NCBI GenBank assembly: GCA_963677355.2
Contig: CAXXXQ010000001.1
Coordinates: 496,001 to 560,000, forward strand
Length of the DNA: 64,000 nt
Reading direction: 5' to 3'
From: Thiomicrorhabdus sp963677355
Lineage (GTDB): Bacteria > Pseudomonadota > Gammaproteobacteria > Thiomicrospirales > Thiomicrospiraceae
Within the stretch, counting starts at the first letter, position 1. Every line of letters begins with the position of its first letter. Positions 33,431 to 42,686 of the stretch are shown one piece after another. The translations under genes were made by a program, and so were the position numbers. The notes beneath the pieces are model-generated. The model searched no databases, had not been told where the DNA came from, and saw only the letters and a program-made list of their open reading frames with translations.

Positions 33431-35200
33431 ATGACTGTTGATGTCACTTTTAAAGATTTAAACCTTAAACCGGAAGTCCTGACGGCCATTAGCCAGATCG
33501 GATACGAAACTCCGTCACCTATCCAAGCACAAGCGATCCCGGCACTATTAACCGGTCAGGATATTCTTGGAATGGCGCAAACCGGTACCGGTAAAACGGC
33601 AGCATTCGCACTACCGGCGTTAACCTTGGCAAATACCAAACAAAACCAACCACAAGTACTGGTTCTGGCACCGACTCGCGAACTGGCTATTCAGGTTGCC
33701 GAAGCCTTCCAAAGTTTTGCCCAACATATGAAAGGCTTTCACGTCCTGCCGATTTACGGCGGATCGGATTACGGCAGCCAAATTCGTGCGCTGAAACGCG
33801 GCGTACAGGTTGTTGTCGGTACACCCGGCCGTGTCATGGATCACATGCGTAAAGGCACGCTAAATCTAGACAACTTGAAGCTTTTGGTTCTTGACGAAGC
33901 AGATGAGATGTTACGCATGGGCTTCATCGACGATGTTGAATGGGTACTGCAACAAACCCCTGCAAGCCGTCAGATCGCTCTATTCTCGGCGACTATGCCG
34001 AAAGAAGTTCACCGTATAGCGACCAACTATTTGAATGATCCGACCGAAGTCATCATCAAACAGAAAACGGCGACGGCAACGACAATTGACCAGAAGTTCC
34101 TGTTTGTCAGCGGTGGGCATAAGCTGGATGCCTTAACACGTATTCTGGAAGCAGAAGAGGATATTGACGGCTCAATCATCTTCGTACGCACGAAAACCGC
34201 TACGATTGATTTGGCGGAAAAATTGGAAGCTCGCGGTTATGCCGCAGCCGCGCTGAATGGCGACATCGCACAAAACCAACGTGAACGAATCGTCGACCAA
34301 CTGAAAAAAGGTAAACTGGATATTCTGGTGGCTACCGACGTCGTGGCTCGCGGGCTAGACGTACCTCGTATCAGCCATGTATTCAACTTCGACATTCCGC
34401 AAGATAACGAAGCTTACGTCCACCGTATCGGTCGTACCGGCCGTGCCGGACGTTCAGGTACCGCTATTCTGTTTGTTACGCCGCGTGAAAAACGTCTATT
34501 GTCGTCGATCGAGCGTACGACTAAGAGCAAGATTCCTGAAATGCACTTGCCTTCGACCCAGCAGATCAATGACAGCCGTATCGATCGCTTTAAAACTCGT
34601 ATTATCGAAGCGACACAACTGGATGATATCGCTTTCTATCAAGAGATGATTGAGCAGATTGAAACGGAGCAAAACATTCCGGCAGTCGAGATCGCTGCTG
34701 CAATTGCCCGTCTTATGCAAGGCGACGTACCATTCTTTATGACCGACAAACCGATTCGCGAACCACGTCAGGAACGTAATCGTGACCGTGGCGACAATGA
34801 CCGTGGCGGTCGCGAACCACGTAGAGAACGTAAACCTCGTCGTGAACGTTCCGAATTCCCGGATGAAGGTATGGCTCGCTACCGTATTGAAGTTGGTGCT
34901 ACTCACGGTGTACGTCCGGGTAATATCGTCGGCTGCATTGCCAACGAAGCCGGTTTGGACAGCGAATTCATTCGCCAACTGAGCATTGAAGACAACTTCA
35001 GTATGGTGGATTTACCGCAAGACATGCCGAAAGAGATTCTGAACGACCTTAAAAAAGCTTGGGTCTGCGGTCAACAGCTACGCATTGCTCCGGTAAAAAC
35101 CGCCGGTGAGGGCAAACGCCGTTTAACCCAGCACAAGAAAAAAGGCAGCAACAAAGACAAAGGAAAACCTCGCAGAATGAAAACCGCGAAAACCTTTTAA
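33431..35200 (+). CDS. deaD: DEAD-box RNA helicase DeaD/CsdA
   Basis: A 589-residue RNA helicase. The helicase core has the Q motif (SPIQAQAIP), motif I AQTGTGKT, motif Ia PTRELAIQ, motif II VLDEADEML, SAT in LFSATMP, and motif VI HRIGRTGRAG. An Arg-rich spacer (about 440-475, REPRQERNRDRGDNDRGGREP) precedes the DbpA-type RNA-binding domain (YRIEVGATHGVRPGNIVGCIANEAG). DeaD remodels RNA in ribosome assembly and mRNA decay, especially in the cold. A Lys/Arg-rich tail follows. Confidence 0.95.
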   Translation: MTVDVTFKDLNLKPEVLTAISQIGYETPSPIQAQAIPALLTGQDILGMAQTGTGKTAAFALPALTLANTKQNQPQVLVLAPTRELAIQVAEAFQSFAQHMKGFHVLPIYGGSDYGSQIRALKRGVQVVVGTPGRVMDHMRKGTLNLDNLKLLVLDEADEMLRMGFIDDVEWVLQQTPASRQIALFSATMPKEVHRIATNYLNDPTEVIIKQKTATATTIDQKFLFVSGGHKLDALTRILEAEEDIDGSIIFVRTKTATIDLAEKLEARGYAAAALNGDIAQNQRERIVDQLKKGKLDILVATDVVARGLDVPRISHVFNFDIPQDNEAYVHRIGRTGRAGRSGTAILFVTPREKRLLSSIERTTKSKIPEMHLPSTQQINDSRIDRFKTRIIEATQLDDIAFYQEMIEQIETEQNIPAVEIAAAIARLMQGDVPFFMTDKPIREPRQERNRDRGDNDRGGREPRRERKPRRERSEFPDEGMARYRIEVGATHGVRPGNIVGCIANEAGLDSEFIRQLSIEDNFSMVDLPQDMPKEILNDLKKAWVCGQQLRIAPVKTAGEGKRRLTQHKKKGSNKDKGKPRRMKTAKTF

Positions 35201-35217
35201 GGTTCTGTGAATATTTA

Positions 35218-35243
35218 AAAACCTGCTTTATGCAGGTTTTTTA
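35218..35243 (+). terminator. Terminator of deaD
   Basis: AAACCTGC-TTTAT-GCAGGTTTTTTATT hairpin with a T-run, 18 bp after the stop codon. Confidence 0.9.
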
Positions 35244-35357
35244 TTGTCCAAAAAGTTGTTAATGCAATCGAGCGAATGCATGAAAAGTTTGACAATCCGG
35301 CACGAATTCGTCATTGTTGCAATCAAAAACCATCTTGATAAAGCTTATGGATAATCA

Positions 35358-37031
35358 ATGAAGAAATTAAGCTTCTGGGCCCTCTGCCTAACCCTGATAT
35401 TCGTGACATCTCACGCCTATTCCCAAACAGAGATCATCATTAACGATCAAGAGGTCAATTTAACCGATTTCAAGTCGTCTTATTTTATCGACCACAGCCA
35501 TCAACTTACATTTTCCGAAGTTAAAAACGAACCTTTTACGGATAGCTCCAACCGCTATTCTCTCGGCACTCAAGCTAAAACCACTTGGGTTAAATTGCAT
35601 CTAAAGAACAACTCGCCAACGACGAGAACGCTGTATCTGCACATCCCGCATGCCTATCACAATCGTGCCATGGCTTTTTATGAAGAAACGCAGGGAGATC
35701 TGCTAAGAGCCGAGCATTTGGATATGGAAAATGCCAGAAACAGTAAATTGATGTATCGCGGTACCGCCATTTACGAGTTTGAACTGAAATCGCAACAAAG
35801 CAAAGTCATCTATGTGCAAAGCGCATCCTACTCTCATCAATGGTTTACCATGCAAATTCTGGATAAAGACTTCTCTAAACGAGCCATTGCCAATACTCAT
35901 AACGATATCGCTTTATTGGTGGGTATTCTGCTCGCACTGATGTTTTACAACCTGATTCTGCACTTCTCTTCGAGAACACGTGAAAATCTGTTCTATTCAC
36001 TCTATCTTCTTTCCGGTGCCATCTGGATATCTTTGGCCTACGGTCTTTTAGCGAACTTGTTCGATATTTACGGAGACGGTATTTTCAAATTAAACTTGGC
36101 CTTGATCACCATGCCCGCGTTTTTGATGCTGTTTATGATCAATGTTTTTGAAACCAAAAAACAATATCCTACCGAACACAAAATACTGCTCGTCATGCTC
36201 GGACTGATTGCGTTGACTTTTATCTATGGCATATTTGATATTTCCGGCGCTTTAAAACCTGCAAGCTCGCTAGCCGCACTGGTGATGATCGTCACCCTAA
36301 GCATCACGCTTTCTCTTTTGAAAAAAGGCAACCCTCTGGCTAAGTTCTTCCTGTTGGGACACGCTCTTTTCGTTATTTTCAATGCGATTGCGGTTCTATT
36401 CTATAAAGGCATGATCGATTTTACCTATATTAGCAGTCACGGAGTCGGTATCGGCATCATGCTTGAAGCTCTCATGATGGCCTTTATTATCTCCTACCGG
36501 ATCAAGATGCTGGAAACCGAACAGCAGGAACTCAGACTCCAAGCAATCATGGACCCATTAACCAAACTCTATAATCGTCGCTACTTTTTTACTCAAGCCG
36601 ACTTTTTATTAAAACAGTTAAAGGAGAAAAAACACGCTCTATCACTGGCGATTCTGGATATCGATGACTTTAAGTCCATCAATGACAATTACGGCCATAA
36701 AGTTGGAGATGAGGTACTGGTTAAGTTGGCGAGCAAACTTCAGGAAATTAGCGGCTCGGAAGATATTATTGCCCGTTTCGGCGGTGAAGAATTTGTGGTT
36801 CTGTTTCCGTATTTGGATGCCGAGCGGGCAACAAAGGCGGCCAACGATTTAAAAAGCGCCGTTACCGCAATAGAGATCAAATATCAGCAGACGTTAATCA
36901 CATTCAGCATCAGTATCGGTGTCACGCAAATAAACAGCCGTGGTGAAAGTATTGAAGAAGCAATAGAGCGTGCCGATCAAGCCTTGTATCAAGCCAAACG
37001 TCACGGCAAAAATTGTGTGCGTAGCGCTTAA
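35358..37031 (+). CDS. 7TM-DISM membrane diguanylate cyclase
   Basis: A 557-residue membrane protein. It has a signal peptide (to about residue 22), then a periplasmic 7TMR-DISMED2 sensor domain (about 40-170; the TWVKLHLKNNSPTTRTLYLHI block) that often binds carbohydrates or other ligands. Seven membrane helices span about 185-390 (HNDIALLVGILLALMFYNLIL onward). The C-terminal GGDEF domain (395-557; DPLTKLYNRRYFF) has an active-type GGEEF in IARFGGEEFVVLF. The RxxD inhibitory site is absent (GSED there). It probably makes c-di-GMP in response to an external signal. Confidence 0.92.
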   Translation: MKKLSFWALCLTLIFVTSHAYSQTEIIINDQEVNLTDFKSSYFIDHSHQLTFSEVKNEPFTDSSNRYSLGTQAKTTWVKLHLKNNSPTTRTLYLHIPHAYHNRAMAFYEETQGDLLRAEHLDMENARNSKLMYRGTAIYEFELKSQQSKVIYVQSASYSHQWFTMQILDKDFSKRAIANTHNDIALLVGILLALMFYNLILHFSSRTRENLFYSLYLLSGAIWISLAYGLLANLFDIYGDGIFKLNLALITMPAFLMLFMINVFETKKQYPTEHKILLVMLGLIALTFIYGIFDISGALKPASSLAALVMIVTLSITLSLLKKGNPLAKFFLLGHALFVIFNAIAVLFYKGMIDFTYISSHGVGIGIMLEALMMAFIISYRIKMLETEQQELRLQAIMDPLTKLYNRRYFFTQADFLLKQLKEKKHALSLAILDIDDFKSINDNYGHKVGDEVLVKLASKLQEISGSEDIIARFGGEEFVVLFPYLDAERATKAANDLKSAVTAIEIKYQQTLITFSISIGVTQINSRGESIEEAIERADQALYQAKRHGKNCVRSA

Positions 37032-37044
37032 AAAGATGCCAAAT

Positions 37045-37350
37045 CTATCCTTTTCCAGCTCTGTCCAGAATCAGCGCCTCTTTCTGCGTTTTTGAAAGTT
37101 GTTTAATTTGATATTCCCGTTGGGATGCCTGACTTCGGTTTTCAGTCGATTCGGTATAAACCAACTCGCAAGGCTGCCTGACTTTGGTGTATTTAGCCCC
37201 GCCGACCAGTTCGCCATTATGCTGTCGGAGACGTTTTTCAAGATTGGTGGTTATCCCACAGTAGAGAGAGTTATCTGCACAACGAAGCAAATAAACAGTC
37301 CAGTTTTGACTCGTTTGAGAACTTTGTTGTGCAGATTCAGACTTAGTCAC
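37045..37350 (-). CDS. GIY-YIG nuclease-domain protein (UPF0213/YhbQ-like)
   Basis: A 101-residue single GIY-YIG domain: WTVYLLRCADNSLYCGITTNLEKRLRQHN contains the V-Y-x4-C...Y-C-G-I-T variant, and the RQPCELVYTES and REYQIKQLSK blocks match the YhbQ group. Members are small predicted endonucleases of uncertain role. Its stop is 14 bp from the diguanylate cyclase stop (convergent). Confidence 0.88.
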   Translation of the reverse strand: MTKSESAQQSSQTSQNWTVYLLRCADNSLYCGITTNLEKRLRQHNGELVGGAKYTKVRQPCELVYTESTENRSQASQREYQIKQLSKTQKEALILDRAGKG

Positions 37351-37401
37351 AATGGAATGGTTAATTAAGTCGTGTGCGAAATAGGTAGCTACTCATAATT
37401 T

Positions 37402-37470
37402 TTCAAGTTCAAGGCTCAAAGTACACGTAATAGCTCGCTATTGCGAAACTTTGTAACGCAGAAATTGGAA
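37402..37470. repeat. Intergenic hairpin repeat, copy A
   Basis: Begins TTCAAGTTCAAGGC (37402-37415) and ends AACGCAGAAATTGGAA (37455-37470). The interior is self-complementary: CAAAGT/ACTTTG outside and AATAGC/GCTATT inside. Ends are nearly identical to copy C (41523) while the interior differs. Lies in the gap downstream of moaC. Confidence 0.65.
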
Positions 37471-37503
37471 ATTAGGAGTGCTAGATATGAGTTCATGGCT
37501 TGA

Positions 37504-37989
37504 TTAACCGTTCCTGCTCCAGTGTCCGGATTTACCGCCCACTTTTTCGAGCAGTTTGACCTGATCGATGACCATGCCTCGATCCACCGCTTTACACATG
37601 TCATACAGAGTCAAAGCCGCTGTTGATGCCGCTGTCAAAGCTTCAATCTCAATCCCCGTTTGACCGACCGTTTTACAAGTCGCCTCAATCAGCACACAGC
37701 TATTTTCAAGATCCGGCGTCAGCTCAACCTTGACCGAAGTGATCATTAACGGGTGACACATCGGAATCAAATCCGGCGTGCGCTTGGCAGCCATAATCCC
37801 GGCAATGCGAGCGGTCGCCATGACATCGCCTTTTTTATGCTTGCCTTCGACAATCATCTGCAAGGTTTCCGGTTGCATATAGATAGTAGCCGTAGCTGTC
37901 GCCGAACGCTCGGTATGCGCTTTAGCACTGACATCCACCATACGAGCCTGACCTTTTTCGTCGAGGTGGGTTAATACTTGTTCTGACAT
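37504..37989 (-). CDS. moaC: Cyclic pyranopterin monophosphate synthase
   Basis: MoaC completes the first step of molybdopterin synthesis with MoaA. The start is ATG at 37989 (MSEQVLTHLDEKG), supported by AGGAG seven nt upstream; the longer frame adds 13 residues without a ribosome site. The 161-aa length and blocks ARMVDVSAKAHTERSATA, KKGDVMATARIAGIMAAKRT, LIPMCHPLMIT and KSGHWSR are typical. Last gene of the leftward moa cluster, separated from moeA by a repeat-bearing gap. Confidence 0.96.
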   Translation of the reverse strand: MSEQVLTHLDEKGQARMVDVSAKAHTERSATATATIYMQPETLQMIVEGKHKKGDVMATARIAGIMAAKRTPDLIPMCHPLMITSVKVELTPDLENSCVLIEATCKTVGQTGIEIEALTAASTAALTLYDMCKAVDRGMVIDQVKLLEKVGGKSGHWSRNG

Positions 37990-38045
37990 TAAAATTCTCC
38001 TAGAGACCTTTGTATGAGTGGCGCGCACTAGAAAAAAGCGGAAAA

Positions 38046-38125
38046 ATTTTGTTGATCAAGGCAGAAAGCGCAGCCAATAGGGAACTATTGGTAAGATTTT
38101 TAACACCGATCAGCGAAATTTTAAC
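38046..38125. repeat. Intergenic palindromic repeat, weaker relative (copy B)
   Basis: Contains ATCAAGGC (38055-38062), the inner palindrome CCAATAGGGAACTATTGG and an outer pair AAATTTTGTTGATC against GATCAGCGAAATTTT. It lies between moeA and moaC. Resembles copies A, C and D in layout and CAAGGC, but its right end differs. Confidence 0.5.
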
Positions 38126-38164
38126 CTTTTTTATGTGTGCGTCCATCTCGCACAAAGCTCTCTC

Positions 38165-39370
38165 TTATTCATTGACCGGGTTAAACGGATAAAAAGCTAC
38201 TTTATCACCCTTACGGATAATCGTGTCTTCAGGAATAACGACAAAGCCGTCGGCCCAAACCGTGGAAGTCAACACTCCTGAGCCCTGATTCGGATAAATC
38301 TCAACCACACTGGTTTGATTCTTATTGACCAGTTTAGCACGGGCAAATTCACGTCTAAATCCAGCTTTTAACCATTCAAAATCGGCTTCCAGCCAGATAG
38401 GCTTGGCTTTGATTTCAGTCGCTCCCTGCATTTTCAACAGATAAGGGCGGGCAAATAGATTGAAGGTGGCGAATGCGGACACTGGATTACCCGGCAAGCC
38501 GATAAATGGTGTTCCCTGTATGTCACCGTAGGCAAGTGGCTTACCGGGCTTCATTTTAACTTTCCACATATCCAAACCACCCAACTGCTCGATAGCCGGT
38601 TTAATATGATCTTCTTCACCCACTGAAACCCCACCTGTGGTAATGACCACATCGGCTTGCTCGGCGGCGGCTTTCATTGCTTCTACCGTCGCTTCCAAGG
38701 TATCGGCCACACGCCCTAGATCAATCAATTCAAACCCCAATTCCGGAACCAATCCCGCCAAGACATAGCGGTTAGCATTATAGATCTTACCTTGCTGTGG
38801 CGCTTCACCCGGTTCAAGCAGTTCGTCTCCGGTAGTAAAGGTAGCGATTCTCAGTGGCTGATAAACCTCAACTTCCGAGAAACCGACTGAAGTAATCAAT
38901 CCCAAATCCTGGGGGCGTAGCTTATGGCCGGCTTTCAGAATAGTGCTGTTAACGGCTATATCTTCACCAACGACACGAATATTCTGTCCTGGTTTGGTTG
39001 TATCTGCCGTGATGCGAACCTTATCGCCCGGATGAGCTTCGGCTTCTTCCTGCATGACCACCATATTAGCCCCTTCAGGAATCGGCGCACCGGTAAAGAT
39101 ACGCGCCGCCGTACCGGTTTTTAATGCTTGTGGCGTCGCTCCGGCGGGAATGCGTTGACTGACTTCAAAAGTGTCATTATGTTCCAGGTCAAAACTGTGC
39201 AGAGCATAACCATCCATCATGCTGTTATCGTGCGGAGGGACGTTAACCGGGGAAACAATCGGTGCTGCCAAAACCCGCCCCAGTGTTTGATAGACAGGAA
39301 GCGTTTCCGTTTTCGTAGTTGGATTCACCTTGGTTAAAAGATAGTGTAAAGCTTCATCAAATGTTTTCAT
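38165..39370 (-). CDS. moeA: Molybdopterin molybdenumtransferase
   Basis: MoeA inserts molybdate into adenylylated molybdopterin. The 401-aa protein has the usual blocks: NVPPHDNSMMDGYALHSFD near the start, RIFTGAPIPEGANMVVMQEE, GHKLRPQDLGLITSVGF, TGDELLEPGEAPQQGKIYN, TTGGVSVGEEDHIKPAIEQLGG and GLPGNPVSAFATF. Its start lies just downstream of a terminator-like hairpin (39386-39410). Confidence 0.96.
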   Translation of the reverse strand: MKTFDEALHYLLTKVNPTTKTETLPVYQTLGRVLAAPIVSPVNVPPHDNSMMDGYALHSFDLEHNDTFEVSQRIPAGATPQALKTGTAARIFTGAPIPEGANMVVMQEEAEAHPGDKVRITADTTKPGQNIRVVGEDIAVNSTILKAGHKLRPQDLGLITSVGFSEVEVYQPLRIATFTTGDELLEPGEAPQQGKIYNANRYVLAGLVPELGFELIDLGRVADTLEATVEAMKAAAEQADVVITTGGVSVGEEDHIKPAIEQLGGLDMWKVKMKPGKPLAYGDIQGTPFIGLPGNPVSAFATFNLFARPYLLKMQGATEIKAKPIWLEADFEWLKAGFRREFARAKLVNKNQTSVVEIYPNQGSGVLTSTVWADGFVVIPEDTIIRKGDKVAFYPFNPVNE

Positions 39371-39385
39371 TTCTCTCTCTCAATA

Positions 39386-39410
39386 AAAACCCCCGCATAG
39401 CGGGGGAAAA
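39386..39410 (-). terminator. Terminator-like hairpin between moaE and moeA
   Basis: CCCCCGC-TAT-GCGGGGG followed by TTTTTATTG on the minus strand. The T-run ends only about a dozen bases before the moeA start codon, so moeA would depend on read-through or a promoter inside the gap. Confidence 0.8.
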
Positions 39411-39452
39411 TGACAGATTTTTATTTTGGATTCTGTTTTTGGCTCTAAAGGG

Positions 39453-39917
39453 TCACGCCCAACGTTTTTCAGCCTCTTTATCGCTAATTCTAGCATCAAC
39501 CCACCTTTCTTGACCGTCCGGTAAGGTCTCTTTTTTCCAGAAAGGCGCATTAGTCTTAAGATAGTCCATAATGAAATGTGAGGCATAAAAAGCATTTTCT
39601 CGATGTCGGCTGGAAACCGCAACCAAGACAATCTGGTCACAAGGATACATTTTACCCACACGATGAATAATGACACTGGATTCCAATTCCCATCGCTCGT
39701 GAGCTTCAAGTCGAATTTTTTCCAGAGCCTTCTCCGTCATACCCGGATAATGCTCTAGCTCCAGAATACTGACTTCATTACCTTCATTGATATCACGAAC
39801 CGTACCGACAAAACTGACCACGGCACCAATATCTTTGTGGCCAGCTCTTAATTTAGCGACTTCGGTTGTCAGGTCAAAATCTTCTTCTTGAATTTTGATA
39901 AAAGGGAAATCACTCAT
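39453..39917 (-). CDS. moaE: Molybdopterin synthase catalytic subunit
   Basis: MoaE (154 aa) with MoaD adds the dithiolene sulfurs to precursor Z. Family blocks: DIGAVVSFVGTVRDIN, LELEHYPGMTEKAL, VIIHRVGKMYPCDQIVLVAVSSRHRENAFYA, and the catalytic-Lys region TNAPFWKKE. It starts 6 bp after moaD. Confidence 0.96.
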   Translation of the reverse strand: MSDFPFIKIQEEDFDLTTEVAKLRAGHKDIGAVVSFVGTVRDINEGNEVSILELEHYPGMTEKALEKIRLEAHERWELESSVIIHRVGKMYPCDQIVLVAVSSRHRENAFYASHFIMDYLKTNAPFWKKETLPDGQERWVDARISDKEAEKRWA

Positions 39918-39923
39918 CGAGTA

Positions 39924-40172
39924 TTAACCGCCTGTTACAGGAGGGAAAAAGGCGACTTCATCACCGGCTTTAATCATAGTATCGCGTTGTGCGACATCAT
40001 GGTTAACCGCAATTTGTAGATTTTGGTTATCGCGCAATGCCATTGCCCACTCTTCACCGCGTGTTGCCAGTTGTTCAAGTAGTTCATTAACGGTCGCGCT
40101 TTCAATCTTAATCTGCTCATCCGCTTTACCCAGCATCTCTCTAAAGCTGGCAAAATAAAGTACATTAATCAT
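39924..40172 (-). CDS. moaD: Molybdopterin synthase sulfur carrier subunit
   Basis: An 82-residue ubiquitin-fold sulfur carrier ending in the essential Gly-Gly (FFPPVTGG). It opens INVLYFASFREMLGKADEQI and has the DEVAFFPP strand before the tail. Placed between moaA and moaE, as expected for an operon. Confidence 0.95.
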   Translation of the reverse strand: MINVLYFASFREMLGKADEQIKIESATVNELLEQLATRGEEWAMALRDNQNLQIAVNHDVAQRDTMIKAGDEVAFFPPVTGG

Positions 40173-40194
40173 CTTCTACTCCATTCAGTTTGGG

Positions 40195-41196
40195 TTAACC
40201 ACCCAGTTGAACCATTTGTCTGAATTCTATGTTGTGTACGTTTTCATTGAAGAAGTGCTTTTCCGGTTTTTTCAGCATCGCATCTTCAATGATTTTTTCT
40301 AATTCTTGGTCGGACACGCCTTCACGTAGTGGCGTTCTCAGATCAACTGAATCTTCCTGTCCAAGGCAGAGTGCTAACACACCTTTCGCCGTCAAACGTA
40401 CTCGATTGCAAGTTTCGCAAAAGTGTTGTGAAACGGCTGAAATCACACCAATACGGGTATTGGTTCCGGCAATTTGGTAATTTCGTGAAGGCCCATCATG
40501 AGATTTACCGGAAGCAGGAATCAAATCGGCGCCAACATGTTGCTTGATTCGGGCCAGAATCTTTTCGGCCGGATAGTGTTGATCCATCATTGATACTCCG
40601 GCAGGACCAATCGGCATGGTTTCAATAAATCTGACTTCTACACCTTTTTCTAGACCGTAATCCACCATGGCTTCAATTTCATCGTCATTGGTGCCTTTCA
40701 TAACGACCATATTGAATTTGATTGGCTGCATACCGACTTCTAACGCTTTATCAACTCCAGATAAAACCTTTTCCAATTCTCCGCCGCGGGTAATATTTTT
40801 AAATCGCTGTGGACGCAGTGAATCAATGGATATATTTGCGCGTGTGATCCCTGCTTTATGCAAGGCCTCAGCCTCTCTTCCCAAGTGATGAGCATTGGTT
40901 GATAAGGCGATATCTTCCAGCCCTTCATAACCACTAATTTGTTCAATCAATGAAGATAAGTTCTTGCGTACTAGCGGTTCACCACCGGTAATTCGCACTT
41001 TGGCTACGCCAAGGTTCACAAATGCCTTAATGATACGGGCAAGCTCGTCATAAGAAAGGTATTCAGTATGGGAACCATCTGGATGTACGCCCTGCTCCGG
41101 CATGCAATAACCACAACGGTAGTTACATTTATCGGTGACCGATACACGAACATACTCAATTTTTCGGTTGAATGGATCGATTAATTCTTTGCGCAT
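40195..41196 (-). CDS. moaA: GTP 3',8-cyclase
   Basis: Radical-SAM enzyme starting molybdopterin synthesis from GTP. The N-terminal cluster is Cys24, Cys28 and Cys31 (KCNYRCGYC); the C-terminal cluster region is HFCETCNRVRLTAKGVLALC, and the protein ends in Gly-Gly (MVQLGG). The 333-aa length is normal. First gene of the leftward cluster moaA-moaD-moaE-moeA-moaC; its leader has a small GAGCG/CGCTC hairpin. The cofactor would be needed by SoxC, encoded just upstream. Confidence 0.97.
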   Translation of the reverse strand: MRKELIDPFNRKIEYVRVSVTDKCNYRCGYCMPEQGVHPDGSHTEYLSYDELARIIKAFVNLGVAKVRITGGEPLVRKNLSSLIEQISGYEGLEDIALSTNAHHLGREAEALHKAGITRANISIDSLRPQRFKNITRGGELEKVLSGVDKALEVGMQPIKFNMVVMKGTNDDEIEAMVDYGLEKGVEVRFIETMPIGPAGVSMMDQHYPAEKILARIKQHVGADLIPASGKSHDGPSRNYQIAGTNTRIGVISAVSQHFCETCNRVRLTAKGVLALCLGQEDSVDLRTPLREGVSDQELEKIIEDAMLKKPEKHFFNENVHNIEFRQMVQLGG

Positions 41197-41460
41197 AATT
41201 TACTTAATTTATTGCTGAGCGTTATATCCGCTCGGGAATAACGAATTCTACACTAACCACATATTAGAATTCAATTATTTATCTAGCTTAAACTCTTGAA
41301 ATGGCATAAGAATTTTATATAGCCCGGATAAATAGAATCTGCACATGACGAAGCAATGAGGGGAGCAAAAAAGTTGAACTGGACTTTTATGACTAAGCAA
41401 CCCAGTACAAGTACACAAACTCGCAGCTAGATTGATTAATTATCAGAATATAGAAAGCAA

Positions 41461-41485
41461 AAAGCCCGCATAAAGCGGGCTTTTC
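41461..41485 (-). terminator. Terminator of soxCD
   Basis: AAAAGCCCGC-ATAAA-GCGGGCTTTT stem; on the minus strand it is followed by TTTTTGCTTTC. It lies about 135 bp beyond soxD, with repeat copy C in between. The rest of the 422-bp gap (41197-41618) has AT-rich sequence and no gene. Confidence 0.85.
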
Positions 41486-41522
41486 TAGAAGTTTTTTAAG
41501 CAGGATAAAAGCTTGCTTAGGC

Positions 41523-41590
41523 TTCAAGGTCAAGGCGGTAATTGTGAGCTTACAAATGTAAGTGAACAATTACCAACGCAGAAATTGAAG
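41523..41590. repeat. Intergenic hairpin repeat, copy C
   Basis: Begins TTCAAGGTCAAGGC (41523-41536) and ends AACGCAGAAATTGAAG (41575-41590). Inside, GGTAATTGT pairs with ACAATTACC and CTTACA with TGTAAG. Its ends match copy A (13 of 14 on the left; AACGCAGAAATTG identical on the right), but its stem sequence is different. Confidence 0.7.
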
Positions 41591-41618
41591 TTCTAAGCGA
41601 CTTTTAGCCGCTTAAAAA

Positions 41619-42686
41619 TTACATTCCTGAGTGACCTACACCAGGCTTATCTTCATGTAAACGTTGTCCAACGTTATACTGAGGAGTACCGTCTGGTAGA
41701 CGACGTGCTTGACGATAGTTATGGATATCACCAGTACCATCACCTACAGTCGCTTTATCACAGTTTTCCATGCAACGTTCATTGTGGATAACTGGACGGT
41801 GGTCACAGAAGAAGTTTCCTTGGTTCTTCATGTACTTATTCATTTTCATAAGTACTTCAGAGTTGAAGAAAGTATCATCTTCTAGCTCAGTACCTTCGTC
41901 ATCCATTGGCACATAGTTAGACTGAAGAATATAACCAGTCATACCCATGTAACCCGCATCACCGATAAATGGAGCGTTTGGAGTCCAGAAAGGCATTGTA
42001 CGACGAATGTAATCGAAGATTGTTGTCGCATATGGCCAGTAGTTACCAACAGTTTTCATCGGAGCAGGTTCAAAGAAGTCTGAAGTAGTCAGCATCTCAT
42101 CAACCGCTAGAGGAAGGTAACCTTTTGCACCTTCACCGAATTCACCGTGACACATACCACAGAATTGAACGTAGATTTTTCCACCTTCTTCAACTGTCAT
42201 ACCCACTTTAGGATCAGGAAGACCTTTCCCGTCACCATCAACAACGATATTCCACTTAGCAAGAGCTGCTTCAGCGATCGGCGTACCGAAACCGGCAGCA
42301 GTATAATCATCGTTATAGTAGTGCTTAGCTACGCTGTCGTGAACTTCTGTGAAAGCCGCAGGGATCTTACACTGAGCGTTACCGTGGTTACCACCATCGA
42401 TGCTGTCATCAACTTCGAAAGAGTATGGGTTAGCAGGATCCAGCTTACCTTCAAGACCGTCACGACCGTGAGCAGCGTCCTTACCAAGAATGGCTTCGAT
42501 AACTTCCTTATCTAGGTATTTACCGTTTGCATTTTTGATAATTTCTTCATAGTTAGCAGCGTACTTGCCGTTAATTTTTTCACCAGAAGCTGAATTGCTG
42601 TCTGAGTTTCCAGACATTGCCATTGCAGAACCGGCAAATAGTGTTGCAATCGAAGCTGCAACCAAAGTTTTCTTAGTACTGAACAT
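41619..42686 (-). CDS. soxD: Sulfane dehydrogenase cytochrome c subunit SoxD
   Basis: A 355-residue periplasmic c-type cytochrome with a signal peptide (LVAASIATLFAGSAMA). It has one clear haem motif, CGMCH at 176-180 in VQFCGMCHGEFGEGAKGYLPLA. A C-terminal pair of Cys (RCMENCDKA) is not a haem motif. The protein accepts electrons from SoxC during oxidation of protein-bound sulfane sulfur. Its start overlaps the end of soxC by 14 bp. Paracoccus SoxD is di-haem, so this appears to be a mono-haem variant. Confidence 0.88.
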   Translation of the reverse strand: MFSTKKTLVAASIATLFAGSAMAMSGNSDSNSASGEKINGKYAANYEEIIKNANGKYLDKEVIEAILGKDAAHGRDGLEGKLDPANPYSFEVDDSIDGGNHGNAQCKIPAAFTEVHDSVAKHYYNDDYTAAGFGTPIAEAALAKWNIVVDGDGKGLPDPKVGMTVEEGGKIYVQFCGMCHGEFGEGAKGYLPLAVDEMLTTSDFFEPAPMKTVGNYWPYATTIFDYIRRTMPFWTPNAPFIGDAGYMGMTGYILQSNYVPMDDEGTELEDDTFFNSEVLMKMNKYMKNQGNFFCDHRPVIHNERCMENCDKATVGDGTGDIHNYRQARRLPDGTPQYNVGQRLHEDKPGVGHSGM

